A program made the translations under genes and the position numbers. The notes beneath the pieces were generated by a model. That model saw nothing but the letters and a program-made list of their open reading frames with translations. It was not told the origin of the DNA and did no database searches. Shown here piece after piece: positions 20,521 through 27,565 of a stretch of 28,071 bases of DNA. Position 1 is the first letter of the stretch. The number at the start of each line of letters is the position of its first letter. Source of the DNA: a virus; the IMG/VR virus record IMGVR_UViG_3300025138_000258, positions 1 through 28,071 of that record. The stretch is one strand, 5' to 3'.

Positions 20521-20765
20521 CACCACGTACCTGAGACTGGTGTGTATGGTATGAACACGCACGGCAACGTCTGCCATGTGCCGTTGTGCATGTTGTACTC
20601 AACCTCACCGCAGCCTGCGATAGTCTCGACAATCATTACGCCAAGCAGCACGCCGACAAAGGCAGCCCCGCAGCATCCGATCACCAAGTCGCGTAGTTCG
20701 TACATTAACTTGGTGCGTTGTTGTGACTGGCGTCGTGAGCGCAGTCGTTTCAGTAAGATACTCAT
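20520..20765 (-). CDS. small single-pass membrane protein
   Basis: This 81-residue protein runs from ATG 20765 with GGAGG upstream; the longer frame to 20819 crosses the promoter palindrome and is rejected. A basic N-terminus (LLKRLRSRRQSQQRTK) is followed by one membrane segment at about 27-50 (LVIGCCGAAFVGVLLGVMIV) and a short Cys-containing outer part. By charge, the N-terminus should stay in the cytoplasm. First gene after the 20794-20819 promoter/operator region. Function unknown. Confidence 0.68.
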   Translation of the reverse strand: MSILLKRLRSRRQSQQRTKLMYELRDLVIGCCGAAFVGVLLGVMIVETIAGCGEVEYNMHNGTWQTLPCVFIPYTPVSGTW

Positions 20766-20793
20766 GTGTGTAACCTCCGATGTGTTACATTGC

Positions 20794-20819
20794 GTGACAG
20801 ATGTGTCACAAGATGTCAA
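20794..20819 (-). promoter_or_regulatory. leftward promoter element with palindromic operator
   Basis: TTGACA on the minus strand (20819-20814) is followed four bases later by the palindrome GTGACAGATGTGTCAC (20794-20809, 6-bp arms, GATG spacer). The spacer and half-sites match the palindrome at 12269-12286, with arms in swapped order. It lies 29 bases before the ATG of the membrane-protein gene. A clear -10 box is not obvious. Confidence 0.5.
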
Positions 20820-20824
20820 TAAGA

Positions 20825-21025
20825 TTAGTCGCGCCGATTGTTATGAGGCATCTGCATGAAGCCGAGGACGCATCCAGTCAGGCCGTCTCCGGCGTGTAGA
20901 CCAGTGTCGTGAGGCGCGAGGCTTCCCTCGTGTGTGTCACGCTCGGCGTGCTCAAGACGAAGGCCGAGGTTCATGCGACGAATGTCGCGGCGTGCAGCTT
21001 CCATGTTCTGTAAGAGTGTAGGCAT
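20825..21025 (-). CDS. unknown small protein
   Basis: This 66-residue protein runs from ATG 21025 with GGGAA upstream in a context shared with the 21566 start. The open frame to 21115 crosses a clear terminator and is rejected. Helical and basic start (MPTLLQNMEAARRDIRRMNL), then a His/Gly-rich polar end (HDTGLHAGDGLTGCV). It stands between the terminator at 21071-21097 and the promoter at 20794-20819, so it may be a separate transcript. No family recognised. Confidence 0.58.
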   Translation of the reverse strand: MPTLLQNMEAARRDIRRMNLGLRLEHAERDTHEGSLAPHDTGLHAGDGLTGCVLGFMQMPHNNRRD

Positions 21026-21070
21026 GTCGTGGTTCCCTTCATGTGTTGGGGTTTGCGTGTCGTCAGACAC

Positions 21071-21097
21071 AAAAAAACCCACGCTGAATTGCGTGGG
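21071..21097 (-). terminator. rho-independent terminator
   Basis: On the minus strand a perfect 7-bp stem (CCCACGC with GCGTGGG, 6-base loop) is followed directly by seven T residues. It lies 46-72 bases past the stop of the 21143-21436 gene, in the right direction. This is the clearest intrinsic terminator in the window. Confidence 0.85.
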
Positions 21098-21109
21098 CTT
21101 ATCGGTGTC

Positions 21110-21132
21110 CCTCACCCCGACACAGGGTGAGG
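21110..21132 (-). other. perfect 8-bp hairpin before the terminator
   Basis: CCTCACCC and GGGTGAGG surround a 7-base loop, between the 21143 stop and the terminator. No T-tract of its own. Possibly a transcript-end stabiliser or operator. Confidence 0.5.
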
Positions 21133-21142
21133 ATAGTGTTGG

Positions 21143-21436
21143 CTAGTGTGCGACGTGCGAAACTTTCACGCCAGCAATGTCGGACAAGTTCACGTCGTCC
21201 TTCCACTTGATGTCGTACTCGCCAACCTTGTACTTTACGCAGAAATACTGAGCGAGAAGCTCGGCACTACGCAAGCATGGCAGTTCGAGTAAACTGTCTA
21301 CGTCTTTGGCTTCGCTTCCACAGTCGCACAAGTAGGTGACTACCACGTTGTATTCGGTAGCCGTACACTCGCATGAAGCCATCTCGTAGCTGTCATAACC
21401 AATGGAATTGAGAGGGAAGACTGTTACCTCATACAT
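21143..21436 (-). CDS. unknown Cys-rich small protein
   Basis: This 97-residue protein starts at ATG 21436 (MYEVTVFPLNSIGYDSYEMA), overlapping the end of the 45-residue gene by eight bases; AAGG lies upstream. Six cysteines, including CEC and CDC pairs, could bind metal. Beta-rich start, then a helix (LRSAELLAQYFCVKY) and a beta end; the order is loosely like the DpnD/PcfM-like copies but this is uncertain. The gene is followed by a hairpin and the terminator at 21071-21097. Confidence 0.62.
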   Translation of the reverse strand: MYEVTVFPLNSIGYDSYEMASCECTATEYNVVVTYLCDCGSEAKDVDSLLELPCLRSAELLAQYFCVKYKVGEYDIKWKDDVNLSDIAGVKVSHVAH

Positions 21437-21566
21437 TGGCTTGTGCCTTGCGAACTGAGCGAGGATTGCTAGTCGCAAACTGCTTGCGACGTGCGGCACG
21501 GTTCAGTGCAAACACAGGCAGTGGGGCTTCTGCCTTGGCGACTTTCGTGTAGGGTTGTTGTTTCAT
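21429..21566 (-). CDS. very small basic protein
   Basis: This 45-residue protein runs from ATG 21566 (MKQQPYTKVAKAEAPLPV) to a TGA overlapping the next start. GGGAA lies about seven bases upstream. The second half is Arg/Ala-rich (NRAARRKQFATSNPRSVRK), suggesting nucleic-acid binding or disorder. It was found by reading the strand between larger frames; the double overlap supports it. Function unknown. Confidence 0.55.
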   Translation of the reverse strand: MKQQPYTKVAKAEAPLPVFALNRAARRKQFATSNPRSVRKAQANV

Positions 21567-21594
21567 GTCGTGTTCCCATCATGTTAAGGGTGGT

Positions 21595-21610
21595 AGTGTG
21601 CAAAACACAC
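21595..21610. repeat. AGTGTGCAAAACACAC repeat, copy 1
   Basis: This 16-base element, a GTGTG-CAAAA-CACAC inverted repeat, is identical to the copy at 21951-21966. On the minus strand both copies directly follow a GC-rich hairpin (here CAGCATC-GT-GATGCTG near 21617-21632) and precede a gene start. Confidence 0.6.
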
Positions 21611-21646
21611 CGCGAAACAGCATCGTGATGCTGCTTGCCGGTAGGT

Positions 21647-21925
21647 TCAGTCCCAGAGGTCGTGGAAGTGCGCCGCCACGAATAACATGGCGTCGTCGAC
21701 ACGCTTGTTCACTTGCGCATCAGCGAACGGGGTTTCCCATTCGTCGTAGCTTTTTATGTATTCGTTGAGTGCATCGCTTGCTGTTATCAACTCAGACTTC
21801 CAGTCGTCGCGCTCCATGCTCATTGGGTAACTGGTGTATTCTTTCGCCATGTAAGCGAGCCGAGGTGCCAAGAACTTTGCAAGTGCAAGGTTCAAGTTGA
21901 TGCAATCGTTGTTCAAGTCTTTCAC
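21647..21925 (-). CDS. unknown small helical protein
   Basis: This 92-residue protein runs from GTG 21925, chosen because AGGAGA lies seven bases upstream; the in-frame opening to 21964 overlaps the repeat element. Mostly helical (LNLALAKFLAPRLAYMAKEY, ITASDALNEYIKSYDEW, DDAMLFVAAHFHDLWD). No catalytic motif. It sits between the two copies of the AGTGTGCAAAACACAC element and is probably a separate unit within the leftward cluster. Confidence 0.65.
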   Translation of the reverse strand: MKDLNNDCINLNLALAKFLAPRLAYMAKEYTSYPMSMERDDWKSELITASDALNEYIKSYDEWETPFADAQVNKRVDDAMLFVAAHFHDLWD

Positions 21926-21950
21926 GTAAACTCTCCTGTGTTGGGGTTTC

Positions 21951-21966
21951 AGTGTGCAAAACACAC
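21951..21966. repeat. AGTGTGCAAAACACAC repeat, copy 2
   Basis: Identical to copy 1 at 21595-21610. On the minus strand it follows a GACGGCG/CGCCGTC hairpin (about 21972-21997) and is followed by AAACCCCAACACA, a 13-base sequence also present before the 21025 start (21042-21054). Confidence 0.6.
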
Positions 21967-22010
21967 ATTGAGACGGCGCGTCTCCGAACCACGCCGTCCT
22001 ATGTGGGTTC

Positions 22011-22439
22011 TTAGAAGATCAGTTCGTCGTCACCGCTTGATGCGTGCGCGGCCAAGATGGTTTGAGCAAGCGGATCGCTCAGTGCAGCAGCCATTTCTTC
22101 AGCGGCAGGCATTTCGTCGTCGAAGCGTGGATCATCGTCGTGTTCCAATATTTCCGCTTCAGTCGCTCTTGTCATTAACGCTGGGTGATTAGGCTCAAGC
22201 TTGGACGCTGATGCCATCATCGTTTCGATGCGAACGTCTTCCGCAATGTTGGCTTGGTCTTTGTGCGCCAATACGAGACGGTCAAGAGCCTCGTCCTTGA
22301 TGCGTTGCACGTAGTTCTCAGCGGTTTCGTCATCGGTCTGAACGAGAGCGAAACTCGCCATGCCCAGAGCACGCTCAAGTTGGCCTTCGAGAAGCGTGGT
22401 AAGCACCAGCATCTCAGCGTCTAATTTACATATATCCAT
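22011..22439 (-). CDS. unknown acidic protein
   Basis: This 142-residue protein starts at ATG 22439 with AAGGAG ahead and the CACACATG context. The N-terminal half is helical (MLVLTTLLEGQLERALGMAS onward) and the C-terminal third is very acidic and Ala-rich (EILEHDDDPRFDDEMPAAEE), ending GDDELIF, an SSB-like style of acidic tip. It could mimic or bind a basic or DNA-binding partner, but no family is recognised. It lies between a terminator-like hairpin upstream and the repeat element downstream. Confidence 0.7.
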   Translation of the reverse strand: MDICKLDAEMLVLTTLLEGQLERALGMASFALVQTDDETAENYVQRIKDEALDRLVLAHKDQANIAEDVRIETMMASASKLEPNHPALMTRATEAEILEHDDDPRFDDEMPAAEEMAAALSDPLAQTILAAHASSGDDELIF

Positions 22440-22480
22440 GTGTGAACTCCTTGTTTCACGGGTTAGATACGACGAAGCCG

Positions 22481-22516
22481 CATCCCAAAATGGCTACGCA
22501 TAGCCACTTAGGGATG
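22481..22516 (-). terminator. nested hairpin terminator candidate
   Basis: On the minus strand GGCTA-TGCG-TAGCC is followed by ATTTT. The outer CATCCC/GGGATG arms (22481-22486, 22511-22516) can close around it. It is past the stop of the 22554-23003 gene, in the right orientation for ending that first leftward transcript. Confidence 0.55.
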
Positions 22517-22553
22517 AGGTCAGGACGCAACAGCGATGCTGCGCCCCGAAGTC

Positions 22554-23003
22554 TTACGAACGTGCTACGAGGGTGTTCACCGTAGCGGTGAGCGTAAGCA
22601 CCATTGCAGTGAGGTCTTCGAGAGAAGCAGCAGCGACAGTGCCGTTGGGTTGAGCAACAACACGAGGCTTAGTCGGTGCAGGAGCTTCAGCTTTGGGAGT
22701 GTGAAACGCTTTGCGCCAAGTCTTGAACAGAGCCAACGCTTTTGCGGCGTTCTGACGGTTCTTGTCGTTGCGCTTTGGGTCGTCGATGATGTCGTTGAGG
22801 TCATCGAACAACGCTCTGCCGATGATTTGAGCTTCGTCGTGACCCAATTCGCCGTTGATACGACGGTTAGCGAAAGCTTTGACACAGGTCACTTTGCCGA
22901 GTTTCTGTGTTGCCGGAAGACCAGCGTTGATGTTGACGATCATTTGGTTGAGCTGCTTGTTAGCGTCGGCAGCAGTGATCTTCGTAAATGTGAACAGTTC
23001 CAT
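22554..23003 (-). CDS. unknown first protein of the leftward cluster
   Basis: This 149-residue protein starts at ATG 23003 with AAGGAG. The N-terminal 100 residues are helical and basic (KQLNQMIVNINAGLPATQKL, then AFANRRINGELGHDEAQIIG). A Pro/Ala-rich linker (PKAEAPAPTKPRVVAQPNG) follows, with a short Thr/Leu-rich end helix that may oligomerise. First gene transcribed leftward from the divergent control region and followed by its own terminator candidate, so probably an abundant early product. No family recognised. Confidence 0.7.
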   Translation of the reverse strand: MELFTFTKITAADANKQLNQMIVNINAGLPATQKLGKVTCVKAFANRRINGELGHDEAQIIGRALFDDLNDIIDDPKRNDKNRQNAAKALALFKTWRKAFHTPKAEAPAPTKPRVVAQPNGTVAAASLEDLTAMVLTLTATVNTLVARS

Positions 23004-23070
23004 ACTGTTATACTCCTTGAGTGAGGTTAGTCGAACTGCCGATCCGACTGTCGAACCGGCAAATTCACAT

Positions 23071-23094
23071 TCCCCCCACCCCCCTTTAGGGGGT
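23071..23094 (-). other. GC-rich hairpin in the leader of the leftward cluster
   Basis: ACCCCCC-TTTA-GGGGGT preceded by CCCCCC. The same build (six C, A, C-run, TTT, G-run) occurs at 18263-18286 before the CobS-like gene. On the minus strand the transcript would carry a hairpin and then a second G-run, which could also favour a G-quadruplex. Confidence 0.5.
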
Positions 23095-23252
23095 TAGGAC
23101 GACTTGAGAGGTAAGTATTTGATATGACTAGGTCAGACTAAATAACCGTAATGAATTGATGAGATGAGACTAAATACTGATAACTACAGACCAAGAATGT
23201 CCCTCGGTAGGACTAGAAACTACAGTAATTACAATGACTTACAGTGGAAACA

Positions 23253-23274
23253 CGACACTGACTTGTCAGTGTCG
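23253..23274. promoter_or_regulatory. perfect 22-bp inverted repeat (operator or hairpin)
   Basis: Arms CGACACTGAC and GTCAGTGTCG flank TT. It lies 124 bases before the first packaging gene and 70 bases after the possible rightward promoter. The arm GACACTGAC differs from the TGTCACA-type operators elsewhere, so another protein may bind it. Confidence 0.55.
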
Positions 23275-23288
23275 AGGTCGAGAAAGGC

Positions 23289-23314
23289 CGAAAGGGGGGG
23301 TAGACCCCCTTTCG
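23289..23314 (+). terminator. strong hairpin in the late leader
   Basis: CGAAAGGGGG (23289-23298) pairs with CCCCCTTTCG (23305-23314) around GGTAGA. CCGTTTGG follows, so the T-tract is weak. It lies between the control region and the packaging genes and could act as an attenuator or antitermination target for late expression. Confidence 0.45.
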
Positions 23315-23397
23315 CCGTTTGGTTTCGCGTATTCCCATCTCCGGCACTTTGAATTTTCGCACCATAAAATGAAACCGCAGTCACGGATATGTAACAC

Positions 23398-23787
23398 ATG
23401 GCAACCTATCGTAAACAAGTGAGCACTACACACGGCACTGGCGGCTTGGCACCTGTCACACCTATCGAAGTAGACCGCGTTCGACGCTCTGTACTTGACG
23501 TAGTTAGAAAGCAAATACCATCTGTGCGACTTGTATTAGAAGGCGACAAACAGTGGAACAACTCACAGGTTCGACTATTCGGCATGATGCTCAACAAAGT
23601 CATGCCCGACCTACACCACTCCTTCAACGAGCACGCGATTGAAAACAAAGACGCCCATGAGCTTACCTTTGACGAGCTACAGGCAATAGCTGCTCAAGCA
23701 AACATCCCTATAGAGGACGACAACGATGGCATTGACACCACAACAAGCGGCGAAACGATTACTGTTAATAACGAAAGCGAGGGATAG
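23398..23787 (+). CDS. candidate small terminase subunit
   Basis: This 129-residue protein starts at ATG 23398; its upstream sequence lacks a clear ribosome site, which is odd for a first gene. A polar N-terminus with THGTGGLAPVT is followed by helices (VRRSVLDVVRKQIPSVRLVL, VRLFGMMLNKVMPDLHHSFN) and an acidic, Thr/Ser-rich tail. Placed directly before the large terminase and overlapping it by 62 bases, it is most simply TerS, which recognises phage DNA and starts packaging. TerS sequences are very diverse and no firm motif is visible, so the call rests on position. Confidence 0.65.
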   Translation: MATYRKQVSTTHGTGGLAPVTPIEVDRVRRSVLDVVRKQIPSVRLVLEGDKQWNNSQVRLFGMMLNKVMPDLHHSFNEHAIENKDAHELTFDELQAIAAQANIPIEDDNDGIDTTTSGETITVNNESEG

Positions 23788-25345
23788 TTTTCATGGGTTT
23801 GTCACTGCTTTATATCCAGACTTCACGCTCGCTGGCTTCCAAGAAGAACTCATTGAAACTCTGGATCAGCTTGAGAAAGATACACTTGGCGGCAACCGTC
23901 TTCTCATTACAATGCCGCCTCGCCACGGCAAGTCGTGGTTGGCGTCGACGCTATTCCCGGTTTACTACTTGGCTCGTAAAGCCAATCGTAATGTGCTGGC
24001 GACATCTTACAACCAAGACTTAGCCAAGACTTTTGGCCGACAGACCCGCGACCACGCCCGCGAACTCATAGTTCCACAAGCTTTTCCAGACTTTAGCATG
24101 TCAGACGAGAGTAAAGCCGTCGACGATTGGCGCACAACGCTGGGCGGCGGCTACTACGCCACTGGTTTAGGCGGCTCGACCACTGGTCGCGCAGCCACAT
24201 TGCTCTTAATAGATGACCCGATCAAAGCCCGTGAGGAAGCAGATAGCGCAACACAACGAAACAAGACGTGGTCGTATTATGTCTCAGCCTTATCCACACG
24301 TAAGCAGCCAGAGCCGGATGGCACGCCCCCTATCGAAGTCGTGATCCTAACTCGTTGGCACCCCGACGACCTAGCTGGCCGCCTAATGGAGACAGAAGAT
24401 TGGAAAGAGGGTGCATGGAAGCACATAAACTTCCCTGCTATTCGTCGCGTTAAGTCTGATGTGCGTTCGTCGGTAGTCTCTCTGCCTGAAGATGATCCCA
24501 GACACGTCCCTAAAAACAAACTCAGCACAGTTGGCCCATCCAAACGCTACTTTTTTGAAGAAACCGAGGAAGCATTATGGCCTGACCGCTTCCCCCTAGA
24601 AGAATTACGCAAGCGAGAACGCCTAGACGAACGCGAATTTGCCTCTCTCTATCAGCAAACTCCCTACATCAAAGGCGGCAATCTCATCAAAGCAGGCTGG
24701 TGGCGCAAGACTAACGACGTACCCAAGTGTAGCACGGTCATAATTGCGGCAGACACAGCCTTTAAAAAAACTGAAACCGCTGACTATTCCGTAATGATGG
24801 TGCTTGGTATGGACGACTTGAGCGACATCCACATCCTCGACGTAGTCCGAGACAAGTACGACTTCCCAGAACTTAAACGCGCAGCGATAACCCTCAACGC
24901 CAAGTGGCGGGGGCGCGGCCTACGCGGCCTATACATAGAAGACAAGGCCAGCGGTCAGTCGCTCATACAGGAGCTTCGCAACCAGTCGGGCATGTCCGTC
25001 CTTCCCGTCAAAGTCGGCAGCGACAAAGTCTCTCGCCTCAATGCCGTACTACCGCTTGTAGAGGGGGGACGAGTTTACTTGCCAAATGAGGCATTATGGC
25101 TCGACGCCTTTATGGACGAAGCTCAGTCTTTTCCGTCAGGCAAGCACGATGACCAGATTGACGCCCTCTCTATGGGCTTAGAGGCGATTGCAAAAATGGG
25201 TGGAGCAGCCAGCGAACTAATGAACGGCCCGATAAACATGGCTTCGTCGCTCTCATCTCAGTTCCAGCAGGCCGAGAACAACAAGCAGTGGTGGACCGCA
25301 GACTTAAAGGTTCAGCCTCAGTTTAAAGGTTGGGGAGAACTATAA
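23726..25345 (+). CDS. terL: large terminase subunit
   Basis: This 539-residue protein has a Walker A at 63-71 (MPPRHGKSW), the adenine-binding start near FQEELI and a Walker B with D163/D164 (LLLIDDP). The coupling motif region is LTRWHPDDLAGR at 209-219. The C-terminal nuclease has D343 (IIAADTAF), E405 (LYIEDKASG) and D476/D479 (HDDQIDAL). All packaging-motor and headful-nuclease residues are present. It resembles the psiM2-ORF9/Terminase_6 type. It pumps phage DNA into the prohead and cuts it. The start ATG 23726 has GAGG upstream. The stop overlaps the portal ATG by one base. Confidence 0.95.
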   Translation: MALTPQQAAKRLLLITKARDSFHGFVTALYPDFTLAGFQEELIETLDQLEKDTLGGNRLLITMPPRHGKSWLASTLFPVYYLARKANRNVLATSYNQDLAKTFGRQTRDHARELIVPQAFPDFSMSDESKAVDDWRTTLGGGYYATGLGGSTTGRAATLLLIDDPIKAREEADSATQRNKTWSYYVSALSTRKQPEPDGTPPIEVVILTRWHPDDLAGRLMETEDWKEGAWKHINFPAIRRVKSDVRSSVVSLPEDDPRHVPKNKLSTVGPSKRYFFEETEEALWPDRFPLEELRKRERLDEREFASLYQQTPYIKGGNLIKAGWWRKTNDVPKCSTVIIAADTAFKKTETADYSVMMVLGMDDLSDIHILDVVRDKYDFPELKRAAITLNAKWRGRGLRGLYIEDKASGQSLIQELRNQSGMSVLPVKVGSDKVSRLNAVLPLVEGGRVYLPNEALWLDAFMDEAQSFPSGKHDDQIDALSMGLEAIAKMGGAASELMNGPINMASSLSSQFQQAENNKQWWTADLKVQPQFKGWGEL

Positions 25346-27228
25346 TGCGTTACAAGAACCAGCCTTACTTGCAGGAGCAAGATGTCGTCGTAGACTTGTC
25401 GGAGCACGTCAACGCTCTTATGGGCTACGAAGACATTTCGGACATGCTCACCGACGATCAAGAAACCAAACTGATCGACTACATTCGCGCTTGCACCAAG
25501 ATGTCTCACGAGCGCATACGACGCCGTCACCAGCACTGGCAGGACGCCGACAGGGCGCACGACGTGTGGGTGCCAGCAGACAGTACCAAGTTCCGAGAGA
25601 AGGCCGTAGTGGCTGACACACGCGCTATCAGCGACACTGTACTCACCTACCTGATGGCAGCCCTGACAGGCCGCAATCCGATGTTCCAATTGGAAGGATT
25701 GAACCGCAAGTCCCGCAAGTCCAGCCAAATCCTAGAACGCCTTTTGCACCAGCACATGCGCCGTACATCAGGCGAAGCCCGCCTAGCCCAAATGCTATTA
25801 GACAGCATACGTTATGGCTTTGCCCCGACCAAATGCGTGTGGAACCCCAAGACTAAAACCAATGATATAGTAAACTTCGACCCACGCCGCTGCTTCCCTG
25901 ACCCCCGCGTCAACTGGGGCGACTGGGATCGTATGCAGTTCATTGTATTCACAGACCATATGTCCACATCAGCCCTCATTGGCACTGGCCTGTACCCCAA
26001 AGTGTCCAAGTATCCGGGCCTCAGACGCAAGGAAACAGGCAGGCACTCATGGGACGCGCACGGCTGGTTCCGCGAAGAGGGGCGTGGCCTCTCTATCAAC
26101 CCCGACGACCCACGCGGGCAAGAGAACGGCTACCATTTTACCCTTGAAGATAGCCGTATAGTCGACGAAGCATGGGTACGGTTCAACGGATACGAGATAG
26201 GCATACCCAGCATAGAGCAAGTCTGGATGTTGGTATCTATTCTCGACGAAGATGCCGTCATAAACTGTCGTCTAAACCCCTACGGTCGCCAGTTCCCAGT
26301 CGTAATTGGCGGTATGTACCACGACAGCCACAAGACTTACGCCCAATCCCTCTACGATCTCCTGCTTCCCCTGCACGACATCAGCACATGGCTGCTCCGC
26401 AGCCGCATCGACAACGTACAGGCCGCCCTGAACAACCTGATCTTCGTCGATCCCACCTCAGTCTCCGTTCCAGACCTCATAGATCGCAACCCTTGGGGCT
26501 TAGTCCGTACTCTCCCCGGCACAAAACCCGGCGATGGCGTGTTCATAGCCGAGATACCCGACGTAACTAGGGGCCACTGGAACGACATCGGGGCTATGTC
26601 AGACTTAAAGCAGCGTGTGTCTGCCGCCAGTGACGCCCAGCAGGGTATGCCGACCGCCGATGGTATCCGTTCTGCGACTGAGATACAGCGACTAACCCAA
26701 CTTGGTTCTCAGCGACTAGGCGTTATCTCACGTATTATGTCTTCGACTACCATTCGCCCCCTGGTCAGGATGATGGTCGGCAACCTTCAGGACGCCCTCG
26801 ACTACGAAGGTTCTCTCCGCGTTATGGGAACAGACAGCCCCGGCGAACTCACCAATATGATCCAAGACGACTATCTCGACTTCGACATATCCATGCTGCA
26901 AGGCGAAGTCGACTACCTCATAGTCGACGGAACTCTGCCTATAGAACCTACACGTTCAGCCGAGACGTGGATGAACATGCTTCAGGTAATGAACCAAACT
27001 GGCCTTAACATGGAATACAAGGTCGGCAAGATTGCAGAGGAAGCAATCCGATCTATGGGCGTGACCGACCTAGATCAGTTCAAGATCACTGAGAAAGAAG
27101 CAGCTAAGGGCATGTCTCCCAGTCAGCAGCAGATGCAGATGGAGCGTATGCGCGGTGCCAGTGTCATGCCCCAAGAGCAGATGCAGCAAGAAATCCAAGC
27201 TGGCAACCTAAAGCGTCAAGGAGAGTAG
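25345..27228 (+). CDS. portal protein (podovirus/P22-like)
   Basis: This 627-residue protein runs from ATG 25345 with GGGGAG upstream. The pattern is that of large portals following TerL: an N-terminal helical part (about 20-110), a central clip/wing-like part with GFAPTKCVWNPKTKTND and FDPRRCFPDPR, and later GMYHDSHKTYAQSLYDLLLP, DNVQAALNNLIFVDP and a long Met/Gln-rich tail (MSPSQQQMQMERMRGASVM). Twelve copies form the vertex channel through which TerL packs DNA. The order terL-portal confirms the packaging module. The Met/Gln-rich tail is probably flexible. Confidence 0.88.
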   Translation: MRYKNQPYLQEQDVVVDLSEHVNALMGYEDISDMLTDDQETKLIDYIRACTKMSHERIRRRHQHWQDADRAHDVWVPADSTKFREKAVVADTRAISDTVLTYLMAALTGRNPMFQLEGLNRKSRKSSQILERLLHQHMRRTSGEARLAQMLLDSIRYGFAPTKCVWNPKTKTNDIVNFDPRRCFPDPRVNWGDWDRMQFIVFTDHMSTSALIGTGLYPKVSKYPGLRRKETGRHSWDAHGWFREEGRGLSINPDDPRGQENGYHFTLEDSRIVDEAWVRFNGYEIGIPSIEQVWMLVSILDEDAVINCRLNPYGRQFPVVIGGMYHDSHKTYAQSLYDLLLPLHDISTWLLRSRIDNVQAALNNLIFVDPTSVSVPDLIDRNPWGLVRTLPGTKPGDGVFIAEIPDVTRGHWNDIGAMSDLKQRVSAASDAQQGMPTADGIRSATEIQRLTQLGSQRLGVISRIMSSTTIRPLVRMMVGNLQDALDYEGSLRVMGTDSPGELTNMIQDDYLDFDISMLQGEVDYLIVDGTLPIEPTRSAETWMNMLQVMNQTGLNMEYKVGKIAEEAIRSMGVTDLDQFKITEKEAAKGMSPSQQQMQMERMRGASVMPQEQMQQEIQAGNLKRQGE

Positions 27229-27229
27229 G

Positions 27230-27508
27230 ATGAATAAACCAACAGCCGCCAGCATAGAGGCTTCGACGAAACTTACGGGCTTGCAACGTCAGTACATCAA
27301 GGCAGTCGCAGAGGAAGCAGCTAAGGAAGCTGTTGCAACGGTGCGAGACGACCTTGTCAGACTTTTTGATATGAACGACCAGTACAATCAAATCGACTTA
27401 AACAGTCGCCTCTCGCACTTAGAGGGCCGCTACAAAGAAGACGACAAGTTTGCTCTGACAAAACCCAAACTTATAGACCTAATGAAAAAGTTGGGGATGG
27501 AAGAGTGA
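27230..27508 (+). CDS. unknown small protein after the portal
   Basis: This 92-residue protein starts at ATG 27230, two bases after the portal stop, with AAGGAGAG upstream. Helical throughout (LQRQYIKAVAEEAAKEAVAT, then LVRLFDMNDQYNQIDLNSRL) with a likely coiled-coil middle. It could be a scaffold-like or portal-associated virion protein, but no motif proves this. A 57-base gap to the tail-fibre gene contains GGACGACTTG, also found at 23097-23106. Confidence 0.75.
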   Translation: MNKPTAASIEASTKLTGLQRQYIKAVAEEAAKEAVATVRDDLVRLFDMNDQYNQIDLNSRLSHLEGRYKEDDKFALTKPKLIDLMKKLGMEE

Positions 27509-27565
27509 GGACGACTTGCTGCCTTAACTCAACTAAAATGTGTGTAGACATAGGTAAGGTTTAAC

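Larger units (their letters stand above)
23004..23397. promoter_or_regulatory. divergent control region with several palindromes
   Basis: No gene is seen in these 394 bases. From left: the ribosome site of the leftward gene; a CCCCCC-A-CCCCCC-TTTA-GGGGG hairpin (23071-23094); an AT-rich part with GACTAAATA twice (23136-23144, 23168-23176) and a possible rightward promoter (TTGATG, 17 bases, GATAAC; 23156-23184); a palindrome with perfect 10-bp arms and TT centre (23253-23274); and a 10-bp G/C-rich hairpin (23289-23314). It separates the leftward cluster from packaging and structural genes. Confidence 0.6.
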
